NCBI GenBank assembly: GCA_016936455.1
Contig: JAFGXV010000039.1
Coordinates: 1-64,000, forward strand
Direction of reading: 5' to 3'
Length of the DNA stretch: 64,000 nucleotides
Origin: Desulfuromonadaceae bacterium
Lineage (GTDB): Bacteria; Desulfobacterota; Desulfuromonadia; Desulfuromonadales; Desulfuromonadaceae
The notes below the pieces were generated by a model. That model searched no databases, was not told the DNA's origin, and was given only the letters and a program-made list of their open reading frames with translations. How positions within the stretch are numbered: the first letter of the stretch is position 1; every line of letters begins with the position of its first letter. The position numbers were made by a program, and so were the translations under genes. Shown here one piece after another: positions 1-10,936 of the stretch.

Positions 1-1698
<1,698 letters not shown>

Positions 1699-1736
1699 TT
1701 TTCTGTATTGAAATAAGCCTATAATAAAACTCTTCT

Positions 1737-1763
1737 AAGGAAGTAGAGCGATATTTCCTTTTT
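1737..1763. terminator. weak candidate bidirectional terminator between CRISPR array and arsJ
   Basis: AAGGAA-N12-TTCCTT followed by TTT, located between convergent units. Confidence 0.3.
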
Positions 1764-1786
1764 GAAATGGTGCAGGGACGCTCATT

Positions 1787-3010
1787 TTAAGATTGGAACA
1801 TGGCGACTTGATCTCGGGGCAAGAACAGAGAGATTCCTCCCGCAATCAGAACAAACAGTGTTGACACCCACAAGCAGCCAACGAGGCCCGCGAATTGGAA
1901 AACAATGCCTGACAGGAGGGTGCCAAGTAATCTCCCGGCGGCATTGGCCATGTAGTAGAATCCGACGTTGAGTGCTGCGTGGTCCGCCTCGGAATAGGCC
2001 AGGATCAGGTAGGAGTGAACCGAGGAGTTGACCGCAAAGATCAGGCCGAAAAGTGACAGCCCAGCGACGACGGTTAGCCAGGGAGATAGGCCGATCTCTA
2101 CGCAGATCGCGATGAGTGCGGTCAGGGCTGCCAAGCCAAACGCTCCGAGACTGGCGGTTCCGCCGCGTGGTGTGGCACCGTGCAGGGCTGTTTTCAGCAA
2201 TCCTGGGGCCAGCGCCTGTACCCCGCCGTAGCCGATCACCCACAGGGCGAGATAAGCGCTGACCTCGGTATGGTTCCAGTCGAGGCGGGCGGAGAGGAAG
2301 ACCGGCAGGCCGACCACGAACCAGATATCTCTTGAGCCGAAAAGAAAGAGCCGTGCTGCGGATAACAGGTTGATGTCGCGGCTTTTCGAGAAAATGGCGG
2401 AGAATTTGATCTTGTTCTTTGCTCTGCCGATTTCTCGCGGCAAAGAGAAAAAAATCGCCAACAAGACCAGTGCCAGTCCGGCTGCCATTAACCACAGCGC
2501 AGCGCGAAAACCGACCACTGAGAGCAGTAAGCCGCCGAGGAAGAATCCGGCTCCTTTCAGGGCGTTCTTTGACCCGGTCAGCACGGCGACCCATTTGAAC
2601 AGGGCGCTATCGGCCTCGGGAGGCACCAGCACTTTGATTGCGCTTTTGCTGCTCATCTTGGTGAGGTCTTTGGCAATGCCCGAGAGGGCCTGCAGCCCCA
2701 TTACATAGCAGACGGAAAACAGCGGGGGCCAGCCGGGGGCAAGCAGACCCAGGGAAAACAGGGCGAAGATCTGCAGGGCCAATCCGCTGAACAGGGTCAC
2801 TTTGAGTCCCATGTGGGAACCGATCCAGCCGCCAATCAGGTTGGTGATGACACCGAAGAATTCGTAAAGCAGGAACAGAAAGGCGATCTGTGTCGCGCTG
2901 TAGCCGAGTTCGTGAAAATGCAACAGCACCAGCATGCGCAGGGCGCCGTCGGTGAGGGTGAAGCCCCAGTAGGCACCGGTGACCAAGGCATAGTTGCGCA
3001 GATCGGTCAC
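1787..3010 (-). CDS. arsJ: ArsJ-type MFS organoarsenical (1-arseno-3-phosphoglycerate) efflux permease; GTG start at 3010 preferred over ORF-track 3037
   Basis: [31 protein letters not shown]-terminus, MFS-like hydrophobic pattern, adjacent to gapdh and arsR; GTGA overlap with the gapdh stop. Confidence 0.88.
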   Translation of the reverse strand: MTDLRNYALVTGAYWGFTLTDGALRMLVLLHFHELGYSATQIAFLFLLYEFFGVITNLIGGWIGSHMGLKVTLFSGLALQIFALFSLGLLAPGWPPLFSVCYVMGLQALSGIAKDLTKMSSKSAIKVLVPPEADSALFKWVAVLTGSKNALKGAGFFLGGLLLSVVGFRAALWLMAAGLALVLLAIFFSLPREIGRAKNKIKFSAIFSKSRDINLLSAARLFLFGSRDIWFVVGLPVFLSARLDWNHTEVSAYLALWVIGYGGVQALAPGLLKTALHGATPRGGTASLGAFGLAALTALIAICVEIGLSPWLTVVAGLSLFGLIFAVNSSVHSYLILAYSEADHAALNVGFYYMANAAGRLLGTLLSGIVFQFAGLVGCLWVSTLFVLIAGGISLFLPRDQVAMFQS

Positions 3011-4017
3011 GGCAGACTCAGCGACACTTTTTTGCACAGTTCCATCATTCGGTTGGCGTAGCCGAATTCGTTGTCGTACCAGATGAAGAGTTTCAGCTGC
3101 GTGCCATCGACCACCATGGTTGAGGGGGCGTCGATAATGGCCGAGCGCGGATCACTCTTGTAGTCGATGGAAACCAGCGGTCGTTCCTCAATGCCGAGAA
3201 TCCCTTTGAGGTAGCTGTCGGCCGCTTCATGGAACAGCCCATTCACCTCTTCGACGGTCACGTTGCGTTTCATCTCGAATACGGCGTCGGTCAGTGAACC
3301 CGTCAGAAGCGGAACACGGAGAGCGTGGCCGTTGAGCTTCCCTTTCAGTTCAGGGTAGATCAGCGTGATGGCGGAGGCGCTGCCGGTGGTGGTGGGGATC
3401 AGGGACATCCCCGCCGCTCGGGCTCGACGCAGGTCCTTATGGGGGGCGTCGATGACCACCTGAGTATTGGTCGCATCGTGGACGGTTGTGATCACGCCGT
3501 GGGTGATGCCGATTTTTTCATGCAGCACCTTGACCACGGGAGCCAGACAGTTGGTGGTACAGCTGGCCGCGGTCAGCAGATGATGTGTCGCCGGGTCGTA
3601 GAGGTGATCGTTGACCCCCATGACGATATTGAGTGCGTCCTGTTTAACCGGTGCCGCGACGATCACTTTTTTGACTCCGCGCTCATAATAAGGCTGGAGC
3701 AGCTCCGGGGTGCGGAACTTGCCGGTTGATTCGATGACGATATCAACGCCCAGCTCATTCCAGGGAACCTCGCCCGGCGTTTTATAGGTGCTGAAACCGA
3801 CTTTCTGGCCGTCGATTGTCACGGCGTGGTCGTCAAAATGGATCTTCCGGTCCCAGCGACCATGAACCGAGTCGAACTCCAGCAGGTGGGCAGCGCACTT
3901 TGCACCGCCATTGATTTCGTTGATGTGGACGATTTCAAATTCCCGCCAGTCCCAGGCGGCGCGCAGGGCGAGTCTGCCCATTCGGCCAAAGCCGTTAATT
4001 GCGACACGAATCGACAT
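3007..4017 (-). CDS. gapdh: glyceraldehyde-3-phosphate dehydrogenase, ars-operon type
   Basis: [13 protein letters not shown] Rossmann start, [17 protein letters not shown] active site, [12 protein letters not shown]. Confidence 0.93.
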   Translation of the reverse strand: MSIRVAINGFGRMGRLALRAAWDWREFEIVHINEINGGAKCAAHLLEFDSVHGRWDRKIHFDDHAVTIDGQKVGFSTYKTPGEVPWNELGVDIVIESTGKFRTPELLQPYYERGVKKVIVAAPVKQDALNIVMGVNDHLYDPATHHLLTAASCTTNCLAPVVKVLHEKIGITHGVITTVHDATNTQVVIDAPHKDLRRARAAGMSLIPTTTGSASAITLIYPELKGKLNGHALRVPLLTGSLTDAVFEMKRNVTVEEVNGLFHEAADSYLKGILGIEERPLVSIDYKSDPRSAIIDAPSTMVVDGTQLKLFIWYDNEFGYANRMMELCKKVSLSLP

Positions 4018-4093
4018 GATGAATCCTTTGTTTCAATGAGAGTGCTCTGGAATGTTTCACCCCGTGCTGTTTCCGGGTGAAAATGGGTGAATG

Positions 4094-4426
4094 TTATTTG
4101 ACAGTCAGACCAAACGTATCAGCATGTTCTTCCGCCTGAAGGGTGAGGACCGATTCGATACAGCCGAAAAAGTTAAGGATACAAGGAACTTTCAACTGAT
4201 AAAAGACCTGATTGCCGCGTTTGTCATCCGCCAGCAAGCCAGCCTGCTTGAGAACGGATAAATGTTTCGATACCGTCGAAATGTCTGCACCGATCATCGC
4301 TGTCAAATCACACACGCAACGCTCCCCCTTGGCCAATTCCTCAAGGATAAAAAGACGGCTGGGGTGGGCCATGGCTTTGAGAACCTTGGCGCGTGCCTCA
4401 AAATGTTTTTTTTTCATGTAATACAT
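4094..4426 (-). CDS. arsR: ArsR/SmtB-family transcriptional repressor
   Basis: winged-helix pattern with RCVCDLTAMIGADISTVSKHLSVLKQAGLL; Cys pair typical of As(III)-sensing ArsR. Confidence 0.92.
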   Translation of the reverse strand: MYYMKKKHFEARAKVLKAMAHPSRLFILEELAKGERCVCDLTAMIGADISTVSKHLSVLKQAGLLADDKRGNQVFYQLKVPCILNFFGCIESVLTLQAEEHADTFGLTVK

Positions 4427-4448
4427 TATCGCTGCGCTCCTTGGGTTT

Positions 4449-4482
4449 TTGGCAATATGGCCAAGTGTTTGATTTTTGTCAA
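4449..4482 (-). promoter_or_regulatory. arsR operon promoter with overlapping operator-like palindrome
   Basis: Minus strand TTGACA (4482-4477) - 17 nt - CATATT (4459-4454); the -10 is the exact centre of inverted repeat TTGGC-N6-GCCAA (4449-4464). Confidence 0.65.
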
Positions 4483-4867
4483 GCCCGTCCTGTCAAGGTT
4501 TGAAGGGGCGATGGTCGGCTCCGCTTTTTTATCAATAAAATTAGATGGGTAGAATATTGATGGTCGGGTCGATGGCTGGTCATCTTGTCTCCAGAGTCGA
4601 TCCACTGATCTGTTTTTTTATTTGAAAGACAACCGTTTTATACAGAGCGTATATTTTTTTCATACTTTCTGGTTTATTTTTTTATTTCAAGTGGTTGAAT
4701 CGAATTTACGGCTTGTTCTGTCTGCCGGAACAAAAGAAAGCTGCATGGCTTTTGTATACAATCAAAGGTGCTGATAAAGGGGATGACTCAGTAAAGAGTG
4801 GTTGCCTCTTTTTTTTATGAAAGGATTTCAGATTGTTATGGGGATTCGTTTTTTGTTTGATATCTTT

Positions 4868-4883
4868 TGGCATGCCTGTCGCA
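4868..4883 (+). promoter_or_regulatory. candidate sigma-54 (-24/-12) promoter
   Basis: TGGCATGCCTGTCGCA: GG (4869-4870) and GC (4881-4882) separated by exactly 10 nt; one mismatch to TGGCAY-N5-TTGCW. Confidence 0.5.
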
Positions 4884-5012
4884 ATGTGGGGGAAGTCGAG
4901 CAGGGCACCTGCCAGCGGGAAAAAAGATTGTGACAGAAGAGTTTGATGAAAAGATTTGGCCGATTAATCGGTGAAAAATAAAATTCAGAAGGCGAAGAAA
5001 GGAAAACGAATC

Positions 5013-5240
5013 ATGAAAATAACACTGAAAACAGTTCTGATGGCTTTGGCTTCCCTGATGGTGGCGTCGCCGGTAATGGCGGCCTCACAGCGTACGGACA
5101 ACAGTGGAATTCTGGTGTGGGCGTTTCTGGGTTTTTGCGCTCTGATTGTTGTGGCTCAGCTGGTGCCGGCCGTGATGATGATGCTTGGTATTGTCAAAGG
5201 GGTTGCCAGCTCAAAAGAACAGGCTTCTGACAAGGCCTGA
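5013..5240 (+). CDS. small single-TM protein with signal peptide, paralog 1 (ORF track start 4971)
   Basis: MKITLKTVLMALASLMVASPVMAASQRTDNSGILVWAFLGFCALIVVAQLVPAV; shares core motif with the next ORF. Confidence 0.8.
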   Translation: MKITLKTVLMALASLMVASPVMAASQRTDNSGILVWAFLGFCALIVVAQLVPAVMMMLGIVKGVASSKEQASDKA

Positions 5241-5331
5241 TTGACTTGATTGATGGAGTGGGATGCGCCGTCCTGTTTCGGGGGGCCTCCGCATGTTATT
5301 TTATTACTTTTTTATGGACAGGAATGGGAAA

Positions 5332-5556
5332 ATGAAAAAACTGCTTTCTCTGGTTATTGCTTCTCTGATGTTGGCTTCTCCGGCTCTGGCTGAAACAACC
5401 GCCGGTCGTACGGATCACAGCGGGATTCTGGTGTGGGCGTTTCTGGGTTTCTGTGCCCTGATTGTCGTGGCTCAGTTGCTGCCGGCTCTGCTGGTAATTC
5501 TGGGTGTTGTCAAAAGCACGGAACCTGCCAAAAAGGCTGCGGCACAGAAGCACTGA
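5332..5556 (+). CDS. small single-TM protein with signal peptide, paralog 2 (ORF track start 5263)
   Basis: MKKLLSLVIASLMLASPALAETTAGRTDHSGILVWAFLGFCALIVVAQLLPAL; tandem duplicate of the preceding ORF. Confidence 0.8.
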   Translation: MKKLLSLVIASLMLASPALAETTAGRTDHSGILVWAFLGFCALIVVAQLLPALLVILGVVKSTEPAKKAAAQKH

Positions 5557-5605
5557 TACCTTCTTCGAGGATTCATTCCATGCTTTTGTTGCAGAAAATA
5601 CGATC

Positions 5606-6028
5606 ATGGTCCCGGTAATCATTGCTGGAGCGACGCAGGAGTTGGTGCGCAGCCTGCAGCAGGTTGCGCAGCAGGCAGGAGGCCATCCCGAAGCCGTCGC
5701 GAATGTGGCCGAAGCGGTGACGGCTCTGCGTACTGCCGGTATGCCGGGTGTCCTGTTGCTGAGCCAGACCTTTGATGGCAGTAATGCCCTGGAACTGATT
5801 CCGATTTTTCGCCAGTGCCAGAAGGGGGTCAAGATCATCCTGCTGGCGGATACGGATTCAGTCGGTTTTTTGCGCCAGGCACGTTCTAGCGGCATTTTTT
5901 ACCATACTCTTGAACCTCGCACGGACGAAGATTGTGACGAGTTGAGACTGGCGATTGAGTCGGCGCGCGAAGCCTGTGAAAAGCAGTCGGAGGGGTTGTG
6001 GAGTAAGGTGGCAATGGCTTTCCACTGA
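5606..6028 (+). CDS. receiver-like (pseudo-receiver) domain protein (ORF track start 5504)
   Basis: about 140 aa alternating beta/alpha pattern like CheY but no DD pair, no phospho-Asp, no conserved Lys. Confidence 0.6.
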   Translation: MVPVIIAGATQELVRSLQQVAQQAGGHPEAVANVAEAVTALRTAGMPGVLLLSQTFDGSNALELIPIFRQCQKGVKIILLADTDSVGFLRQARSSGIFYHTLEPRTDEDCDELRLAIESAREACEKQSEGLWSKVAMAFH

Positions 6029-6092
6029 CTCAGGATCATTTAAATTTATTTTGCGATAACTTTCGCATTCAGTTGGATGTTCTTGTTGTGTG

Positions 6093-6124
6093 AGCGACCC
6101 TTTTCTCAAGGGTCGCTTTTTTTA
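6093..6124 (+). terminator. rho-independent terminator
   Basis: AGCGACCCTT-TTCTC-AAGGGTCGCT followed by T run. Confidence 0.85.
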
Positions 6125-6236
6125 TGCCCGACGCGCCGGGGTATTCTTTTGTCTTTCCCGTGGTTGGCTGTCGGCGGGAAGCGGTTATGCTGTGTAGAAG
6201 GGATTGGTCTCTTGAGCACGTAAGAAGGGATGGAGG

Positions 6237-7010
6237 ATGACGAAAATAACCTGTTTGGTCGCAGTTCTGTTTGTCTGTTTGCTGTCAGGTTGCGTGCCGT
6301 CTGCCACCGTGCCCCTGCAGACATTGAACTATCCGCTGTATCCCCAGCAGCGCCAGAAAACACTGCTGGTGCTGTTGCGCGGGATCGGCGGTCAGGCCAG
6401 CGACTTTAAAGAGCTTGGCTTGGTCGATATGATTCAGGGGAGCGCAATGCCTTGCGATGTTCTGGTTCCCGATGCGCACTACGGCTATTACCGCGACCGC
6501 AGCGTGGTTGAGCGGCTGAAGCAGGATGTGATCGATCCCGCTCGTGCGCAGGGCTATCAGCATATCTGGCTGGCCGGTTTTTCCATGGGTGGGATCGGAT
6601 GCCTGTTTTATCTGCGCGAACATCCGCAGGACATCGAGACCGTACTGCTGATCAGCCCGTTTCTCGGCTGGGACAGCCAGCTGGAGCCTATTCTCGCGGC
6701 CGGGGATCTGCGTTGCTGGCAGCCGTCGGCGGATGAGCAGAATGATTTTCCCGAGCTGCTGTGGCTGTGGATCAAACAGTACCAGCAGCAACCGAGCGTT
6801 TATCCGCCCATCCATCTGATCTATGCGGCGAACGACTGGATTACGGGTGATGGGCCCGCATTGCTGGCCACGGTGTTGCCGGCATCGCGGGTGATTCGTG
6901 ATCAGGGCGGCCATGACAATGAAACGCTGGTCCGCTTGTTTGGACGTCTGTTTTTGCCGCTGAGTTCAACGGCGCAGGCCGATGAGGATTCGTTGAGGAG
7001 GAACCCGTGA
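6237..7010 (+). CDS. alpha/beta-hydrolase lipoprotein
   Basis: lipobox LLSGC; nucleophile-elbow GFSMGG. Confidence 0.75.
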   Translation: MTKITCLVAVLFVCLLSGCVPSATVPLQTLNYPLYPQQRQKTLLVLLRGIGGQASDFKELGLVDMIQGSAMPCDVLVPDAHYGYYRDRSVVERLKQDVIDPARAQGYQHIWLAGFSMGGIGCLFYLREHPQDIETVLLISPFLGWDSQLEPILAAGDLRCWQPSADEQNDFPELLWLWIKQYQQQPSVYPPIHLIYAANDWITGDGPALLATVLPASRVIRDQGGHDNETLVRLFGRLFLPLSSTAQADEDSLRRNP

Positions 7011-8398
7011 TGAATTGGTGGCGCTGCTGGATCGAAACCGGGCTCCTGGTGCGTAGCAGGTTGTTGCGGCCGCTGTTCCTGGTGGTGCTGGCTCTGATGA
7101 TCTCTGGCCCCGCCCATTCCGACGCCCCTGCTCCGGCCGATCTGTCCGGTTTTGGTCCATGGATGGTGCAGAACACCCTGCCGTTGATCACCACGGATGA
7201 TTTTGCACCCTTGTTGGCGCGCTGCGGCGCCGCTCAACTGGTCCTGCTGGGGGACGGCAGCCATGGCAGCGACGAATTTTACCGTTTGCGGCGCCTGATC
7301 AGCCTGGAGTTGATGCGTTGTCAGCGCATCGATTTTGTCGCGATTGAAGCCGACTGGCTGAGCTGTCGCAAGATGGACGCCTACGTGCGTGAGGCTTGCG
7401 ACGAGTATGAGAGTGCTGAGTCGCTGTTGCGGGCATTGCCTGGCTGGCTGGCCTGGGTGTGGCAGAATCAGGACATGGCGCTGTTTCTCGAACAGCTGCG
7501 TGCCCTTAATCTGACGCGGCCGCCTGCGCGGAAGGTGGCCATTTACGGGATGGATCTGCTCGATGGACGGGACAGTCTGCACGGCTTGATCGGCTGTCCC
7601 CCGTATGACCGGGCTGCCCGCGCGCTGGAGACCTGTCTCGACTGGCGCGGCGATCCGCAGGATTATCTGCGCCATCTGGCGGCCGGAGCGCCGGACTGTG
7701 AAACGGCCGCGCAGAACCTGCTGCAGCAAGTCCCGGCCAGTGGTCTCTTTCCGTACTGGCTGGAAGATCGGTCTTTTGATCGGCTGCAGCAGGCGCTGAT
7801 GGCGGTCGGGACCGAGGCCTATTACCGCTGTCAGCTCTTGTATGGCGAGCGGGGCTGGAATGTGCGCGTGCGCCATTTTTCCCGCACCCTGCAACGGTTG
7901 CTGAAACGCCACGGCTCGGCGTCCCGGGGGATTGTCTGGGCGCACAACACCCATGTCGGTGATGCGACGGCCACACCGATGCCCCGCTGGGGGCTGGAGA
8001 GCCTGGGCCAGCTGCTGCGGCGCAACTGCGGTGCGCAAGGGGTGTTTCTGCTCGGCCAGTTCAGTTTTCAGGGTTCAGTTCGTGCCAGTCGCCAGTGGCA
8101 GGGTGAGGTAGAAAACCTGATTGTTCCTCCGGCGCGCGACGGCAGTCTTGAAGCCGTACTTCATCACAGTGGTGTTAAGGCGGGGATGTGGCTGTTTACG
8201 GCTGCCGAGCGCCGTGGCGGTCCGAATGTTTCCCTGGACCAGCGGGCCATCGGCGTGGTGTATGAGCCGCTGCGCGATCAGAGTGAGAACTATCTCCGTG
8301 TCTACCCCATGGAGCGCTATGATGGTCTGATCTTTGTGGACCAGACCACTGCTGTACGCCCTCTGACCCCTGCGCCCGCAGAAGGGGGGGGGCGATGA
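7007..8398 (+). CDS. erythromycin esterase-like family protein, exported
   Basis: LVLLGDGSHGSDEFYRLRRLI, FVAIEADW, VWAHNTHVGDA motifs; overlaps the upstream stop. Confidence 0.8.
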   Translation: MMNWWRCWIETGLLVRSRLLRPLFLVVLALMISGPAHSDAPAPADLSGFGPWMVQNTLPLITTDDFAPLLARCGAAQLVLLGDGSHGSDEFYRLRRLISLELMRCQRIDFVAIEADWLSCRKMDAYVREACDEYESAESLLRALPGWLAWVWQNQDMALFLEQLRALNLTRPPARKVAIYGMDLLDGRDSLHGLIGCPPYDRAARALETCLDWRGDPQDYLRHLAAGAPDCETAAQNLLQQVPASGLFPYWLEDRSFDRLQQALMAVGTEAYYRCQLLYGERGWNVRVRHFSRTLQRLLKRHGSASRGIVWAHNTHVGDATATPMPRWGLESLGQLLRRNCGAQGVFLLGQFSFQGSVRASRQWQGEVENLIVPPARDGSLEAVLHHSGVKAGMWLFTAAERRGGPNVSLDQRAIGVVYEPLRDQSENYLRVYPMERYDGLIFVDQTTAVRPLTPAPAEGGGR

Positions 8399-10254
8399 CG
8401 CGATGGTATCATCTGCTGGTCTGCTTTTTCCTGCTGGGCTGGGGCGCAACGGTAGCCGCGGAATCGTTGCCGTTGTTTCAGGATCCCTATGCCCTGTTCG
8501 AAGCTCATTATCAGGCGACGGGTGGTCTGGAGCGCTGGCGGGCCCTGCACAGCAGCTATCAGGAAGGGACGGTGCGAGAGGACGGCCTGAACGGGACCTT
8601 TCGCCAGTGGTGGTGTGAGCCGCTTCAGACCCGGCTTGAGGCGGATTTCGGGATTATCCGTCAGAGCGAGGGCGACAACGGCCGTGTCGCCTGGTATCTG
8701 GATACCAATGGCCAGCGCGATTTTCAGCGCGATGTTCAGACGCTGCAGCGCCGCGAACTGGCGCGCAGGCTGGCACAGTTTGAACACCTCAGCCGCAACT
8801 CGGTGATTTTTTCCCTATCCATGGAGGCTCCGGCAACCCTGGAGGATCATCGCTGTCAGGTCGTGCGGCTGGAGAACCGTCTCAACAGCGATGTCAGCTG
8901 GTACTATTTCGACGGCCGGACCCTCAACCTGCTGGCGGCACGTACCCGTCTGCCCGACTTGACCCTTGTCAGCCGCTACGACGATTTCCGCACCGTGGAC
9001 GGGCTGGTGGTGGCCTTTCATCAACGCGACGAGATGTCGCCGCGCAACAAGGTGCGCGAGGTGTGGCTGAAGCGTCTCGATTTGAACCCGACGATTGCGT
9101 CGCAGCGTTTCGTCCCCCCGTCGCCGCGGCCGACACCGGTTTATTTCGCTGGCGGCCAAAGCGAGGTGACGTTGCCGTTTCGTCTGGTGGACGGAGCCAT
9201 TTATCTGCCGGTGACTCTCAATAATGACACCCGCTGGTGGCTGCTGGACAGCGGCGCCTCGGGAACGGTGATCGATGCCGATTATGCCCGTTCCTGTGGC
9301 CTGGAGGTAAAGGGGGAGATCAGTGGCTTTGGGTATGGCGATCCTTTTGCCGTGCATTTCACCACCTTGCCCACCGTTCGGGTTGGCAAGGCTCCGAACA
9401 CGGTGACGCTGGCCCCGCACACCGTGATGGCCTGCTCCGGCCTTGTCCAGGGCACTTATGAGCCGACCTGTCACGGTATCCTCGGTTACGATTTCCTCAG
9501 TCGGGTGGTCGTGCGTATTGATTATGCTCACCGTCAACTGACCCTGTTCCCCCTCAATACGCCGCCTGCGCTGCCCTGGCGCGATGCGCCTTTGAAATAC
9601 CGGATGCTGACACTGCCTGTGCTGGTGGACGGTTGTCTGTCCGGGAGTTGGTGCGTTGATACCGGGGCGGAGTACAGCGCGTTTTTTGCTCCCAGCGCTC
9701 AACGCTATCGGCTGCGGGAGCGCAAGGGGGTGGAGCAGCTCAGTCTCGGGATCGGCGGCTGGCGTATCGATCGACTGGTGCGTTTCGATGGGCTGCAACT
9801 GGCCGGGATGCACATTGAGCGGCCGGTTCTCAGCGTGCCGTCGGCAGGTGATGGCGGCATGCGTTCTGTCGGCGAGCTGGACGGCACCCTCGGGGCGTCC
9901 ACTCTCCGTCACTTCGTGCTGTGGCTTGACTGCTCGCGCCAGAAGCTGGCGTTGATGCCGGGGGACGATTTTAATGCGCCGCAGGCGCTGGACAAAAGCG
10001 GTCTGCTGGTGGGGCTGTCCCATGACGGCGTGCCGATGGTGTCTTTTGTGGCCAGCGGGACCCCGGCTCAGCGTGCCGGGTTTGTCGCCGGTGATCTCAT
10101 TGAGGCGATTGATGGTCGGCCCGTTGATCAGTTTGATGGCGCACGGGCGATCCGTGCCCTGCTGCGCAAGGAAGTCGGCCGCTGTTACCGTTTCCAGCTA
10201 CGTCGGGATGGCGAAGTGCGGGAACTGCAGCTATGTCTGGAGGAACTGCTGTGA
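8395..10254 (+). CDS. exported double retropepsin-like aspartic protease with C-terminal PDZ domain
   Basis: two D-[ST]-G sites (WWLLDSGASGTVIDADY; SWCVDTGAEYSAFF) and PDZ-like GTPAQRAGFVAGDLIEAIDGRPV; ATGA overlap with the upstream gene. Confidence 0.8.
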   Translation: MTRWYHLLVCFFLLGWGATVAAESLPLFQDPYALFEAHYQATGGLERWRALHSSYQEGTVREDGLNGTFRQWWCEPLQTRLEADFGIIRQSEGDNGRVAWYLDTNGQRDFQRDVQTLQRRELARRLAQFEHLSRNSVIFSLSMEAPATLEDHRCQVVRLENRLNSDVSWYYFDGRTLNLLAARTRLPDLTLVSRYDDFRTVDGLVVAFHQRDEMSPRNKVREVWLKRLDLNPTIASQRFVPPSPRPTPVYFAGGQSEVTLPFRLVDGAIYLPVTLNNDTRWWLLDSGASGTVIDADYARSCGLEVKGEISGFGYGDPFAVHFTTLPTVRVGKAPNTVTLAPHTVMACSGLVQGTYEPTCHGILGYDFLSRVVVRIDYAHRQLTLFPLNTPPALPWRDAPLKYRMLTLPVLVDGCLSGSWCVDTGAEYSAFFAPSAQRYRLRERKGVEQLSLGIGGWRIDRLVRFDGLQLAGMHIERPVLSVPSAGDGGMRSVGELDGTLGASTLRHFVLWLDCSRQKLALMPGDDFNAPQALDKSGLLVGLSHDGVPMVSFVASGTPAQRAGFVAGDLIEAIDGRPVDQFDGARAIRALLRKEVGRCYRFQLRRDGEVRELQLCLEELL

Positions 10255-10359
10255 AAAAAGTCTCATCTTGCGCTTGAAAAACCTTGCAACGGCGTTAGGT
10301 TGGAGGAAGAGGGTGTTCGTGGTCGGGAGATAGGCAAACTTGCACACAAGGAGGAGACA

Positions 10360-10806
10360 ATGACACTGGTACGTTGGGATCCATGGCGGGAGATGGAGGA
10401 ACTGGTCGAACGGTACAACCGGGAACTGGGGGCTGGAAAGGAAGAGAGCAGCCAGGACGTGATGCGCAAGGGGGACTGGTCGCCACGGGTCGATATCGCC
10501 GAAACGGATGATCAGTTTATTATCAAGGCCGAGATCCCCGAGGTGAAGAAGGAAGACGTCAAGGTGACGGTGGAAAACGGTGTCCTGCTGCTGCATGGTG
10601 AGCGCAAGCAGGAAAAGGAAGAGAAGGGAAAGACCTATCACCGTATCGAACGGCACTACGGGGTGTTTAATCGCAGTTTCACTTTGCCCGAGACGGTTTC
10701 GCAGAAAGGCATCGAGGCCAGTTTCAAGGACGGGGTCTTGACCATTACCTTGAAAAAGCAGGAGAAAGCCAAGCCCAAAACCATTGAGGTCACCATCAAC
10801 GACTGA
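10360..10806 (+). CDS. Hsp20/alpha-crystallin small heat shock protein
   Basis: MTLVRWDPWREMEEL..., ADIPEVKKEDVKVTVENGVLLLHGERKQE-type alpha-crystallin domain; GVLTITLKK. Confidence 0.93.
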   Translation: MTLVRWDPWREMEELVERYNRELGAGKEESSQDVMRKGDWSPRVDIAETDDQFIIKAEIPEVKKEDVKVTVENGVLLLHGERKQEKEEKGKTYHRIERHYGVFNRSFTLPETVSQKGIEASFKDGVLTITLKKQEKAKPKTIEVTIND

Positions 10807-10936
10807 GGGAGCTGATTTGGCCTGTTTGCGCTGTGCGGGGCGGTTTCCGGGAGGGAGCCGCCCCGTTTGCATTGAGGCGTGCTTTCCGTGTTATGATGCG
10901 ATCATTCCAGCGCCGTCCGTGCGAAAAGGGAAGAAC

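Noticed and set aside
6902-8038. 378-aa minus-strand ORF and similar long antisense ORFs (8815-10023, 25811-26980, 30664-31674)
   Set aside because: Shadow ORFs of confidently coding + strand genes.
10270-10320. CTTGAAAA upstream of hsp20 as a sigma-32 -35 element
   Set aside because: No convincing CCCCAT-like -10 at 11-16 nt spacing.
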